From the NCBI RefSeq assembly GCF_014279795.1, contig NZ_CP047945.1:1-64000 (forward strand): a DNA stretch of 64,000 nt. Reading direction: 5' to 3'. A model generated the notes under the pieces. That model was not told the DNA's origin, did not search any database, and was given only the letters and a program-made list of their open reading frames with translations. Of the stretch, positions 38,050 to 46,189 are shown one piece after another. The first letter of the stretch is position 1. The number at the start of each line of letters is the position of its first letter. Source of the stretch: Synechococcus sp. PROS-7-1. Lineage in GTDB: Bacteria > Cyanobacteriota > Cyanobacteriia > PCC-6307 > Cyanobiaceae. The position numbers were made by a program, and so were the translations under genes.

Positions 38050-39600
38050 GTGCGCGCAACGTATCCCTTTGACGCAGTGACGCATGCGCAAATGGGTCGC
38101 ATTCGTCCTCGTGGGCTGTGGCGAGGTTCATCCCTGGGTTGGGAATTTCCGCTTGCGGCTGCAGAGACCTTGCTCGAACGTTTTGGTCACCGCTTTCGCG
38201 TGGATGAGGAGCTCCTGCGCTGGCTGCATTGGCATAGGCATCCCTTACCGCCTTTGCCTCACCACCGCGAATTGATCGCGCATGCTGATCTGAACCAACC
38301 GTTGGCTGATGGCCGCCGGCCTCTTCCCCATCAACGATCCGGTGCCCGTTGGCTCCTCGCCCGTCGGGGGGCGCTTTTGACCGACGAGATGGGGCTGGGT
38401 AAAACCCTCACGGCCCTGTTGGCAGCGCGAGCTCTTGTGCGTGTGGTCCCTCTGCGCCTGCTGGTCGTCGCTCCAGTAGGGCTGCATCCCCACTGGCAAA
38501 GGGAAGCGTCGGCCGTGGATCTTGAGGTTTGTCTGCACAGCTGGGCACGCCTGCCGAGCGACCTTCCCGAAGCAGGCACCGTCATGGTGGTGGATGAAGC
38601 GCACTACGCCCAGACGATGCAGGCGCAGCGCACCCAGGCTCTGTTGCGTTTAGCCCGCCATCCACGCTTGCGTGCGATTTGGATGCTGACGGGAACTCCA
38701 GTTCGCAACGGCAGACCGATTCAGCTTTATCCCCTGCTCGCTGCGATCGACCATCCTCTCGCGCGTGATCAGCGTTCTTTTGAGGAGATGTTTTGTCAGG
38801 GCCACTGGAGCGAACGTGGAGGACAGCGACGTTGGCGCGTGGATGGAGCCAGCCGTCTCGAGGAGCTGCGACGTCTGACCAGGCCACTGGTTCTCCATCG
38901 CCGCAAGCAGCAGGTGCTGGGCCTGCCTCCGAAGCGTCGGTCTTTTCAGCCTGTGGCACTGGAGCCCACTCAGGCCCGTGGAATGGACCATCGGCTTGCC
39001 TTGGTGGTCGAGGACTATCGCCGTCGGGTCAGGGCCGGAGATGTGCGTTCCGATGCCGAATCACTGGCGGTGTTGACGTCATTGCGTTTGATTGCCGCGG
39101 AATTCAAGCTGCCGGCAGCTGAACGGCTCGTGCAGCAGCTGCGGGCTCAGGGTGAATCCGTTGTGCTGTTCAGTTCGTTTGTGTCGCCCCTTGTGTTGTT
39201 GCAGCAACGTTTGGGCGGAGCACTGCTCACCGGTCGGCAGAAACCAGAAGAGCGTCAGATGGCTGTGGATCGTTTTCAGAACGGGTCGACTGATCTGCTG
39301 CTGGCGACCTACGGAGCCGGTGGCCTGGGATTCACGCTCCATAGGGCCCGTCAGGTGGTGTTGTTGGAGCGCCCCTGGACTCCTGGCGATGTTGATCAGG
39401 CCGAGGATCGCTGCCATCGGCTGGGAATGGATGGGGAGCTTGTGAGCCATTGGCTTCAGCTCGGTCCAGCGGACCAACTCGTGGACGGGCTGGTGGCCAG
39501 CAAAGCCAGTCGCATCGAGCTGATGATGGGTGCGCGACGGGTGAGCGTTGAACGTCAGTCGTTGCCGGCGATGGTGGCCCGCAGTTTGCAGGACTGCTGA
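38050..39600 (+). CDS. SNF2-family helicase, SMARCAL1-like
   Basis: A superfamily 2 DNA translocase of about 516 residues. Motif I is LTDEMGLGKTLTALLA, motif II is VVDEAHYAQT (DEAH), motif III is LTGTPVRNGRP, and the C-terminal lobe has ATYGAGGLGFTLH, LERPWTPGDVDQAEDRCHRLG (motif VI). The N-terminal 90 residues (DAVTHAQMGRIRPRGLWRG...LERFGHRFRVDEELLRWLH) recall the HARP-like region of SMARCAL1-type remodelers that anneal RPA/SSB-coated DNA. Start is uncertain: GTG 38050 (MRATYPFD) or TTG 38032. The 3' end overlaps the convergent lipoprotein gene by 46 bases. Confidence 0.9.
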   Translation: MRATYPFDAVTHAQMGRIRPRGLWRGSSLGWEFPLAAAETLLERFGHRFRVDEELLRWLHWHRHPLPPLPHHRELIAHADLNQPLADGRRPLPHQRSGARWLLARRGALLTDEMGLGKTLTALLAARALVRVVPLRLLVVAPVGLHPHWQREASAVDLEVCLHSWARLPSDLPEAGTVMVVDEAHYAQTMQAQRTQALLRLARHPRLRAIWMLTGTPVRNGRPIQLYPLLAAIDHPLARDQRSFEEMFCQGHWSERGGQRRWRVDGASRLEELRRLTRPLVLHRRKQQVLGLPPKRRSFQPVALEPTQARGMDHRLALVVEDYRRRVRAGDVRSDAESLAVLTSLRLIAAEFKLPAAERLVQQLRAQGESVVLFSSFVSPLVLLQQRLGGALLTGRQKPEERQMAVDRFQNGSTDLLLATYGAGGLGFTLHRARQVVLLERPWTPGDVDQAEDRCHRLGMDGELVSHWLQLGPADQLVDGLVASKASRIELMMGARRVSVERQSLPAMVARSLQDC

Positions 39601-39941
39601 CGCACGCTGAGTTCATGCAGCAGCATCGGGTCGGCTTTTTGTTGGCTCTTCTTGAGTAAGCGTGCGGCCTTGGCTACGTCGTTGCAGGCCTCCTCAGGCC
39701 TCTTCATCAGGTTGAAAATCAACGATCGATCCACCAGGGGGGCTGGATTGCGGCGGTGGGCGCGAACCACCGCATTGCAGCGATCCAAGGCGGCATCCAA
39801 GCGTTTGAGGTTCAGATTTTCCAGACACTCGGAAGCCGCCACTTCAGCGGCTTCAGTTGGAGCGGCTTGATTGGATTGCTTCCCGCAGCCCATGCTGCTG
39901 ATCAGCAACCCGCCGAGGACAAGGCTGGAAACGAGCCGCAT
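39555..39941 (-). CDS. Small lipoprotein, tetratricopeptide-like
   Basis: A 128-residue protein with lipobox-type signal: MRLVSSLVLGGLLISSMGCGK, where Cys19 would be lipidated. The rest is helical (CLENLNLKRLDAALDRCNAV, PAPLVDRSLIFNLMKRPEEACNDVAKAARLLKK) and looks like one or two degenerate TPR repeats, with spaced cysteines. It starts on the stop codon of the upstream gene (TGATG, 1 base shared) and overlaps the SNF2 gene by 46 bases on the opposite strand. No function assigned. Confidence 0.7.
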   Translation of the reverse strand: MRLVSSLVLGGLLISSMGCGKQSNQAAPTEAAEVAASECLENLNLKRLDAALDRCNAVVRAHRRNPAPLVDRSLIFNLMKRPEEACNDVAKAARLLKKSQQKADPMLLHELSVRQQSCKLRATIAGND

Positions 39942-40345
39942 CAGTAGCTGTAACGATCGTCAGCATCCCAGTTGGGGATCTCTTCGTTGCCGCTGGAGCT
40001 GCTTGGGGCGATGGAGGATGCAGACGCACGGCCTGATCCACCGAACAGATCGCCGAGGTATTTGCCGCAGTCTGGATAGCTGCCGGGATCTTCAACCACT
40101 GCTTCGGTGATCATTACGGCTGCGTGTTCGGGAGAGGTTTTGAACAGGCCGCTCCCCTGCCGCTTGATCAGCGCGTAGGAGGCTTCCCAACTCACGTTGT
40201 GATTGTTGCCATTGCTGCGCATGTAGCAGTAAACCTGCGCTCCCTTACCGGCGGGACCGTTGGCTGCGGCCTGAGCTGGGGCCGCAGACCACAGCATGCC
40301 CGCCATCGGCAGCAACAGGGCAAGGCGCATGGGAAGGCTGGCCAT
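39941..40345 (-). CDS. Small exported protein of unknown function
   Basis: A 134-residue protein with a signal peptide (MRLALLLPMAGMLWSAAPAQAAA), then a short conserved-looking core GAQVYCYMRSNGNNHNVSWEASYALIKRQ and KTSPEHAAVMITEAVVEDPGSYPDCGKYLGDLFGG, with two cysteines likely forming a disulfide, and a Ser-rich tail. It looks like a picocyanobacterial family, but I cannot name one with certainty. It is translationally linked to the downstream lipoprotein gene (TGATG). Confidence 0.7.
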   Translation of the reverse strand: MASLPMRLALLLPMAGMLWSAAPAQAAANGPAGKGAQVYCYMRSNGNNHNVSWEASYALIKRQGSGLFKTSPEHAAVMITEAVVEDPGSYPDCGKYLGDLFGGSGRASASSIAPSSSSGNEEIPNWDADDRYSY

Positions 40346-40408
40346 TGGTAGACAGTTAAGGCGATCTGCGCCAACGTATCGATTCTTGAATCGCTGTCCA
40401 GAGGTGGA

Positions 40409-40927
40409 TCAGGAATTGCCAAGGCCCAGCGGCGCTAGCAATTTCACCACCAGGGGCAGCACCAGAAGCACCGTGACCAAACGGACGGCATGCAGTGCTG
40501 CCACGGCAGCTCCAACCCCGTAATCAGCGCCCACCAGACTCATGCCGCTAATGCCTCCTGGCGCGGCACCCAGCAAGGTGATCAGGGGGTCTACCCCCAG
40601 GAGCCTGCTGGTCCAAAGACCGATCACAATTCCGGTGAGCACCAGCGTCACCGTGATTAGCACCGCAGGTCTCCAAAGATTTTGCAATTGATCGAAGGAG
40701 GCCCGCGTCAGACCAGTGCCGATCACGGTGCCGATGCCGATCTGCAGCGCCGTTCGCGTGCCGCTCGGCCACTCCGCCACCTCCACGCGCCCACTCATGC
40801 TCACCACGGCAGCTCCGATCAGAGCTCCGGCGAGCGGCGCCGCAGGAAGCCCTGTTTTGAGTGCCAGCAATCCAAAAATGGTGCCTGCCAGGACGTACGC
40901 CAGCAGGGTTAACGGAGAAGCCAGCAC
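40409..40927 (-). CDS. AbrB-type membrane protein, single module
   Basis: A 172-residue membrane protein with about five helices: LLAYVLAGTIFGLLALKTGLP, PLAGALIGAAVVSM, QIGIGTVIGTGLTRASF, AVLITVTLVLTGIVIGLW and VRLVTVLLVLPLVVKLLAP. The motif DPLITLLGAAPGGISGMSLVG matches the AbrB / ammonia monooxygenase-like transporter family. Members normally have two such modules in about 350 residues; this protein has one, so it may work as a dimer. Start is probably the ATG at 40927. Substrate unknown. Confidence 0.75.
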   Translation of the reverse strand: MLASPLTLLAYVLAGTIFGLLALKTGLPAAPLAGALIGAAVVSMSGRVEVAEWPSGTRTALQIGIGTVIGTGLTRASFDQLQNLWRPAVLITVTLVLTGIVIGLWTSRLLGVDPLITLLGAAPGGISGMSLVGADYGVGAAVAALHAVRLVTVLLVLPLVVKLLAPLGLGNS

Positions 40928-41039
40928 ATCAAACTCCCAGCGGGTGGTGGTTCAGTCTCTGTCCACAGTGGCATCATCGGACGCACGACATGCGGTTCTG
41001 ACTCGCGGGTCCGACTTGAGGGTCTGTCTTGCATGTGTT

Positions 41040-41055
41040 GTGATCTGCCCATCAC
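41040..41055. promoter_or_regulatory. Inverted repeat upstream of the 89-residue gene
   Basis: GTGAT-N6-ATCAC forms a perfect 5-base inverted repeat 14 bases before the ATG at 41070. It resembles a helix-turn-helix operator in form but does not have CRP spacing (two bases too wide). Short symmetrical motifs arise by chance often. Confidence 0.25.
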
Positions 41056-41069
41056 TGTTCTTTTCCCGG

Positions 41070-41339
41070 ATGACCCAGTCCGTGTCTTTCCGTATCACCC
41101 GAACGGCAGAGGATGTCGCTCAGACGCTCAACGCCTTGTCCCAACGCCTGATCAGGTTGGAGCAACGGCTGGAGAGTGTTGAACTGCAGATGAAGCAGCA
41201 ACGCAGCGAAGCGCAGACGATGCCTGCCGAAGAGCTGCATCGCCTGGATGGTGTCGATCAGTTGCTACTGGAATGTCAAGAGCTGCTTGGTCGTTCAGAA
41301 CACCAGCTCGATGAACCGGAGGTGGATCTGGCCGCATAA
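41070..41339 (+). CDS. Small coiled-coil protein of unknown function
   Basis: An 89-residue acidic protein with a long amphipathic coiled coil (VAQTLNALSQRLIRLEQRLESVELQMKQQ), then a second helix LDGVDQLLLECQELLGRSEHQLDE. ATG at 41070 gives MTQSVSFRITRTAED; the longer open frame upstream lacks conserved content. Single cysteine. Coiled coils suggest a self-associating adaptor. No family recognised. Confidence 0.6.
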   Translation: MTQSVSFRITRTAEDVAQTLNALSQRLIRLEQRLESVELQMKQQRSEAQTMPAEELHRLDGVDQLLLECQELLGRSEHQLDEPEVDLAA

Positions 41340-41377
41340 GGCTGGCCAGGGGTGGCAAAATAAAAAGAAAGCCAACC

Positions 41378-41623
41378 ATGGCACTCACAACCCTTTCCAC
41401 ATCTGGTACTCGCGGTTCCGGAAACGTTCCGCGACCAGGCTGTTCCTCCTCCGGTCTGTCAATGCCAGGACATCGTCGCAGCTTCTTCGAAGGTGGTCAT
41501 CAGCTTGAAAAGCTGGAGTTCGCCCTCGCTGTTGCGATCACCCGCGGCGACGAGAACCGATCAGAACTTCTTCGGGCTCAGATTGCCGAGCTGGGTGGCA
41601 ACGTTGAAGAACCAGGAACCTGA
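41378..41623 (+). CDS. Small protein of unknown function
   Basis: An 81-residue protein: a Ser/Gly/Arg-rich N-terminus (SGTRGSGNVPRPGCSSSGLS), a short motif MPGHRRSFFEGG, then a helix HQLEKLEFALAVAITRGDENRSELLRAQIAEL. ATG at 41378. Its defined halves and clean start suggest a real gene, probably picocyanobacterial; no function can be given. Confidence 0.6.
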   Translation: MALTTLSTSGTRGSGNVPRPGCSSSGLSMPGHRRSFFEGGHQLEKLEFALAVAITRGDENRSELLRAQIAELGGNVEEPGT

Positions 41624-41715
41624 AGCTTTGGTCTGAAACTCATCATTGAATGAGTGCGTTGTCTTAGCGCTCGAAGAATCTTTGATGTGGGCTTTTCTTT
41701 GTGATCTTTTGTTGA

Positions 41716-41721
41716 TATACT
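41716..41721 (+). promoter_or_regulatory. Candidate -10 element for the 80-residue gene
   Basis: TATACT lies 26 bases before the GTG at 41747 in the most AT-rich stretch of the region (about 41680-41745). The expected -35 window (about 41693-41698) is T-rich but not a good match. Confidence 0.35.
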
Positions 41722-41746
41722 TTGTGCAAGTAGAAAAAGTAAAGAC

Positions 41747-41989
41747 GTGGTTGCCACGCTATTGAAGCCTTCAAGCCTAGGTAAGAATTCTGGTCCTTCA
41801 CGCGATCATTGCTTGAAGCTTGCTGAACAGCATTATTTAGAAGCGCGTTCCAATGCAGAGGCAGGTCAGATTGCTGAATCCGCTCAGATGATTCTCAAGG
41901 CTCTTGATCAGGAACGGCGTGCAGGAAGCGTGGGTCCACAGGTTATGCAATTAATCAAACCACGTGCATCGTGGGGCAACCGCAGTTGA
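41747..41989 (+). CDS. Small protein of unknown function, AT-richer than neighbours
   Basis: An 80-residue protein with core SRDHCLKLAEQHYLEARSNAEAGQIAESAQMILKALDQERRAGSVGPQVMQLIKPRASW, strongly helical and TPR-like in length. Start is GTG. Its codons use more A/T (for example TTATTTAGAAGC) than surrounding genes and its upstream region is AT-rich, which fits a weakly expressed, locally variable or acquired gene. A candidate promoter lies immediately upstream; the tRNA-Gly gene follows on the other strand. Confidence 0.55.
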   Translation: MVATLLKPSSLGKNSGPSRDHCLKLAEQHYLEARSNAEAGQIAESAQMILKALDQERRAGSVGPQVMQLIKPRASWGNRS

Positions 41990-42013
41990 GTGTGGTTGGA
42001 ATCTTTAAGGCAA

Positions 42014-42084
42014 GCGGGTGACCGGACTCGAACCGGCGACGTTCAGCTTGGGAAGCTGACATTCTACCACTGAATTACACCCGC
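42014..42084 (-). tRNA. tRNA-Gly (anticodon CCC)
   Basis: On the minus strand a 71-base cloverleaf folds cleanly: acceptor GCGGGTG pairing with CACCCGC, anticodon stem TCAGC/GCTGA around loop TTCCCAA, giving anticodon CCC at 42050-42052 (reads GGG), and a T arm GCCGG-TTCGAGT-CCGGT. The 3' CCA is not encoded and would be added after transcription. Confidence 0.95.
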
Positions 42085-42089
42085 GCTAT

Positions 42090-42112
42090 GGGCATGATGG
42101 TATCTCATGCCC
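42090..42112. repeat. Perfect hairpin between tRNA-Gly and the aminotransferase gene
   Basis: GGGCATGA and TCATGCCC form an 8-base perfect stem around a 7-base loop, just upstream of the tRNA on the minus strand and downstream of the aminotransferase stop. There is no T tract on either side, so if it ends aminotransferase transcription it is not a classical terminator. Confidence 0.6.
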
Positions 42113-42143
42113 TCAATCAAAGATCGGCTCAATCGTGATTGTT

Positions 42144-43295
42144 TCAGCGATTCAGTTCTGAAGAGGCTGCACTGAGGCCTGCCCCCATCGTGCCTTTGTG
42201 CAGACTCAGAGACTGCAGAACCGATTCGATTGCGGCTACAGCTGTGAGCACATCGCGATCACAGACAAACCCAAGATGGCCGATGCGGAACACCTGACCC
42301 TTGAGATGGTCCTGACCGCCAGCCAGCAAGATGTCGAATCGTTCTTTGACAGCTTTGCGAAGTTGCTCAGCATCAATCCCATCCGGTGCCACAGCTGTGA
42401 TTGCAGGGCTCCCATAGCCTTCAGCCGCGAAGAGCGGCAGGCCGATGGCTTTCATCGCTGCAGTCGCCGCAGCCCGATGGCGAGCGTGCCGGGCAAAGAT
42501 CGCTTCCAGTCCCTCCGCTTGCATCATCTCCAGCGCCGCATCCAGGGCGAAATAGAGATTCACCGCTGGCGTGAATGGGTTGCTGTTCTTGGCTGCCGTT
42601 TTGCGATAAGGCCCGAGATCCAGATAAAACTTGGGGAGGTCCGAGCGCTCGTAAGCGGCCCAGGCCCGATCGCTCATGGCCACGAAGCTCAGGCCCGGGG
42701 GCATCATGTAGCCCTTTTGGGAGCCTGAGGCCACCACGTCCAAGCCCCAGGCATCCATGGGAACGTTGGTGGCGCCAAGGCTCGTGACGCAGTCGGCGAT
42801 GGTGAGCGCCTCACCATGGGCCTTCACGTGGCTGCTGATCGTCTGCAGGTCGTTGATCACTCCGGTGGACGTTTCGGAGTGCGTGAGGATCACCGCCTTG
42901 ATGGCCTTGTCGGTATCGGCCTTGAGCGCTTTGCGGAATGCGTCGGGGTCGAGAGGCTGCCCCCACTCGGCCTTGATCACGTCCACTTCGAGTCCGTAGG
43001 CCCGCGCCACCTTCACCCAGCGTTCACCGAACTTGCCGTTGTCTCCGCAGAGCACACGATCGCCGCGACTCAGGGTGTTGATGATGCCGGCTTCCATGGC
43101 TGCCGTTCCGCTTCCGGTGATCACCAGCACGTCGCTGCTGGTCTGATGCAGCCAGCGCAACTGGGCATTGGTGCGCTCCACCACGGCCTGGAATTCCCCG
43201 CTGCGGTGACCGATCGGGTGTCGTCCCATGGCCTTGAGCACCGTTTCGGGCACCGGGGTAGGCCCGGGAATCATCAGGGTCAGCTTGTCCTGCAC
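42144..43295 (-). CDS. Alanine/serine-glyoxylate aminotransferase family protein
   Basis: A class V PLP-dependent aminotransferase of 383 residues. The start MIPGPTPVPETVLKAMGRHPIGHRSGEF is typical of the alanine-glyoxylate/serine-glyoxylate group; TGSGTAAMEAGIINTLSRGD and SGSQKGYMMPPGLSFVAMS hold the cofactor site, with Lys in SQKGYM the Schiff-base residue. These proteins are also annotated as small subunit of soluble hydrogenase in older cyanobacterial work; the photorespiratory aminotransferase role is the better fit. Start is GTG. It is divergent from cbiD. Confidence 0.88.
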   Translation of the reverse strand: MQDKLTLMIPGPTPVPETVLKAMGRHPIGHRSGEFQAVVERTNAQLRWLHQTSSDVLVITGSGTAAMEAGIINTLSRGDRVLCGDNGKFGERWVKVARAYGLEVDVIKAEWGQPLDPDAFRKALKADTDKAIKAVILTHSETSTGVINDLQTISSHVKAHGEALTIADCVTSLGATNVPMDAWGLDVVASGSQKGYMMPPGLSFVAMSDRAWAAYERSDLPKFYLDLGPYRKTAAKNSNPFTPAVNLYFALDAALEMMQAEGLEAIFARHARHRAAATAAMKAIGLPLFAAEGYGSPAITAVAPDGIDAEQLRKAVKERFDILLAGGQDHLKGQVFRIGHLGFVCDRDVLTAVAAIESVLQSLSLHKGTMGAGLSAASSELNR

Positions 43296-43396
43296 GGCCT
43301 CTGGAGTGCCAATCCTCCATCCTAAAAAACGATCCGCTGCCCTTCCCCGTTATCGCTGCCCCTGTTCTTGATTCCGGATCCGGGCTCACCCTGCCG

Positions 43397-44560
43397 GTGT
43401 GGGTGGCAGCGGCAGCTTGCGCTGCCACCCAGGTGTTGCTCGGCGATTCAGCTCCTGATCGCGTCAGCTTGCAGATACCTGGGGAGTCCGAGCCCCGCAG
43501 TGTGCCGGTCCAGACCGCGTGTTGTGTTCGCGATGGTGCCCAGGCTCTGGCCATCAGCGTGTGTGACCCCGGTCCTGGCCTCGATCTCACCCGTGGTCTT
43601 GAAATTTGGGTGCACGCCTGCTGGGGTCCTGCTGATCAACACTGGCTGACGCTGAAGGCTGGGGCGGGGGTTGGCCGGCTTGAGCGCAATGGCTCCCTGT
43701 GCATTTCAGGTTTCGCCAAGGATCTGCTGGAGTGCAATCTCCAGAATCTCGTGCCCAGTGGCCAGTGTTTGGAGCTTGAGGTGGTGCTACCCAGGGGGCG
43801 AGAGTTGGCGCAACGCACGAGCAACGTTGCCTTCGGGGTAGTGGAAGGTCTGGCGCTCATCGGCACGCAAGCGGAGGTGCAGGCCAGCGCTTCTCCAGAT
43901 CAGCTCCAAGCCGCGCTGGTGCGTCTTCAGACTTTGACGGGGACTCCTGGTTTTCAGGGGCGGCTGACGTTGGTGATCGGCGAGAACGGTCTTGATCTGG
44001 CCCGATCTCTGGGCCTCTCGTCCCATCAGCCTCAGCTGAAGTCCGGCAACTGGGTGGGCCCGCTGTTGGTGGCGGCCGCTGAAGCGGGTGTGGAGGAGCT
44101 TCTGCTCTTCGGATATCACGGGAAACTGGTGAAGCTGGCTGGCGGCATCTTCCACACCCATCACCATCTGGCTGATGGGCGCCTAGAGGTGCTGGTGGCG
44201 CAAGGGGTGAAGCAGGGCCTGCCTGGTGATCGCCTGCGCGGATTAATGGCTGCTGCGTCTTTGGAGGAGGCTTTCCGCTGGCTTGCGGATCAGGATCGTG
44301 ATCAGGCTGCGGCGTTGTGGCAGGCCGTGGCCGCAGCCGTGGAAGAGCGAAGCTTGGCCTACCTCGCGCGCTATGGCTGCAGCGGCATGCGCGTGGGTGC
44401 CGCTTTGTTCGATCGTCAACGCCAGTTGCGCTGGGCAGGACCTAGCGGGCAGGAGATGCTCAAGCGCTGTGAGGTCCTTCTCTACGCTGATGGATCGGCC
44501 GCCGATTGCGCGGTCACCCGTTCCACGGCTCACGGGCGAGATGTCACAGGCTCCGAATGA
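43397..44560 (+). CDS. cbiD: Cobalt-precorrin-5B C1-methyltransferase CbiD
   Basis: CbiD methylates C1 of the corrin ring in anaerobic cobalamin synthesis. Conserved segments are [77 protein letters not shown] and the closing region. The first GTG gives [15 protein letters not shown], but the same frame continues upstream with the family-like [10 protein letters not shown], with no ATG, GTG or TTG before it; see findings. The 3' end overlaps guaA by 20 bases. Confidence 0.9.
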   Translation: MWVAAAACAATQVLLGDSAPDRVSLQIPGESEPRSVPVQTACCVRDGAQALAISVCDPGPGLDLTRGLEIWVHACWGPADQHWLTLKAGAGVGRLERNGSLCISGFAKDLLECNLQNLVPSGQCLELEVVLPRGRELAQRTSNVAFGVVEGLALIGTQAEVQASASPDQLQAALVRLQTLTGTPGFQGRLTLVIGENGLDLARSLGLSSHQPQLKSGNWVGPLLVAAAEAGVEELLLFGYHGKLVKLAGGIFHTHHHLADGRLEVLVAQGVKQGLPGDRLRGLMAAASLEEAFRWLADQDRDQAAALWQAVAAAVEERSLAYLARYGCSGMRVGAALFDRQRQLRWAGPSGQEMLKRCEVLLYADGSAADCAVTRSTAHGRDVTGSE

Positions 44561-46127
44561 AGGTCAGCGTCAGCCGGCCATTGTCATTCTTGATTTCGGC
44601 TCTCAGTACTCGGAACTGATCGCCAGGCGGGTCCGAGAGACCGAGGTGTTCTCCGTGGTGCTCGGTTACAGCACCTCGGCGGAGGAACTGCGCCGGATGG
44701 CTCCGAAGGGAATCATCCTCAGCGGTGGACCCAGCTCCGTCTACGCAGAGCACGCACCCCTGTGTGACCCAGAGATCTGGAACTTGGGTATTCCCGTTCT
44801 CGGGGTTTGCTACGGCATGCAGCTGATGGTGCAGCAGCTGGGCGGTCGTGTGGTGGCGGCCACCGGCAAAGCCGAATACGGCAAGGCACCGCTCGAGGTG
44901 GATGACCCCACCGACTTGCTCACGAATGTGGCCAACGGATCCACGATGTGGATGAGCCATGGGGACTCGGTAGAGGCCCTGCCGGAAGGGTTCGTGCGAT
45001 TGGCTCATACCGCCAACACGCCCGAGGCGGCTGTGGCCAATCACCAGCGCAGGCTTTACGGCGTGCAGTTCCATCCCGAGGTGGTGCATTCCACCTGCGG
45101 GATGGCGATGATCCGCAATTTCGTTTATCACATCTGCGGCTGCGAGCCGGATTGGACCACGGCGGCATTCATCGAGGAAGCCGTGAAGCAGGTGCGGTCT
45201 CAGGTTGGTGACAAGCGGGTGCTGCTGGCCCTGTCCGGGGGTGTCGATTCTTCCACTCTGGCCTTTTTGCTGAAGAAGGCCATCGGTGATCAGCTCACCT
45301 GCATGTTCATCGACCAGGGATTCATGCGAAAGGGGGAGCCGGAATTCCTCATGGATTTCTTTGATCGCAAGTTCAACATTCACGTTGAATACATCAATGC
45401 CCGCCGGCGTTTTCTCGACAAACTCAAAGACATCACCGATCCGGAGCAGAAGCGCAAAATCATCGGAACGGAGTTCATCCGCGTGTTTGAAGAGGAGAGT
45501 CGTCGCCTGGGCCCCTTCGATTACCTGGCCCAGGGCACCCTTTATCCCGATGTGATCGAGAGCGCCGGCACCGACGTGGATCCCAAAACCGGTGAGCGGG
45601 TGGCGGTGAAGATCAAGAGCCACCACAACGTGGGTGGTTTGCCGAAGGATCTCCAGTTCAAGCTGGTGGAGCCCTTGCGCAAGTTGTTCAAAGACGAAGT
45701 GCGCAAGGTGGGTCGTTCGCTCGGCTTGCCGGAGGAGATCGTCCGGCGTCATCCCTTCCCAGGGCCTGGGCTGGCCATCCGCATCCTCGGCGAAGTGACG
45801 GCCGAGAAACTCGATTGCCTGCGCGACGCGGATCTGATCGTCCGCGAAGAGGTGAAAGAGGCGGGGCTCTATCACGAGATCTGGCAGGCGTTCGCCGTGC
45901 TTCTGCCCGTGCGCTCCGTGGGTGTGATGGGTGACAAACGCACCTATGCCTGGCCAATCGTTCTCCGTTGCGTGTCCAGCGAGGACGGCATGACAGCGGA
46001 CTGGTCGCGGTTGCCTTACGACCTGATGGAGACCATCTCCAACCGCATCGTCAATGAGGTGAAGGGCGTGAATCGGGTGGTTCTCGACATCACCAGCAAG
46101 CCACCGGGGACGATTGAGTGGGAATAA
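44541..46127 (+). CDS. guaA: GMP synthase (glutamine-hydrolysing)
   Basis: It aminates XMP to GMP. The N-terminal class I glutaminase has Cys90 in [15 protein letters not shown] and GVQFHPEV; the synthetase half has the P-loop [14 protein letters not shown], then the dimerisation part [20 protein letters not shown] and [13 protein letters not shown], ending in KPPGTIEWE. Start is ATG 44541 ([11 protein letters not shown]), 528 residues, overlapping the cbiD end by 20 bases. The longer open frame adds unconserved residues. Confidence 0.96.
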   Translation: MSQAPNEGQRQPAIVILDFGSQYSELIARRVRETEVFSVVLGYSTSAEELRRMAPKGIILSGGPSSVYAEHAPLCDPEIWNLGIPVLGVCYGMQLMVQQLGGRVVAATGKAEYGKAPLEVDDPTDLLTNVANGSTMWMSHGDSVEALPEGFVRLAHTANTPEAAVANHQRRLYGVQFHPEVVHSTCGMAMIRNFVYHICGCEPDWTTAAFIEEAVKQVRSQVGDKRVLLALSGGVDSSTLAFLLKKAIGDQLTCMFIDQGFMRKGEPEFLMDFFDRKFNIHVEYINARRRFLDKLKDITDPEQKRKIIGTEFIRVFEEESRRLGPFDYLAQGTLYPDVIESAGTDVDPKTGERVAVKIKSHHNVGGLPKDLQFKLVEPLRKLFKDEVRKVGRSLGLPEEIVRRHPFPGPGLAIRILGEVTAEKLDCLRDADLIVREEVKEAGLYHEIWQAFAVLLPVRSVGVMGDKRTYAWPIVLRCVSSEDGMTADWSRLPYDLMETISNRIVNEVKGVNRVVLDITSKPPGTIEWE

Positions 46128-46189
46128 GGGGCGTAGGGGCTGGTGGGCCACGCTCAGTGCCGATACCCTGAGCCCCCGGCCTCAAGTCT

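Noticed and set aside
37845-38102. 85-codon minus-strand frame upstream of HNH
   Set aside because: Overlaps the 5' end of the SNF2 gene, has no domain, and no ribosome site.
41040-41055. CRP site
   Set aside because: Half-sites TGTGA/TCACT are separated by 8 instead of 6 bases; kept only as an unassigned inverted repeat.
44544-46151. 535-codon minus-strand frame over guaA
   Set aside because: Entirely antisense to GMP synthase; no conserved domain, so a GC-driven shadow.
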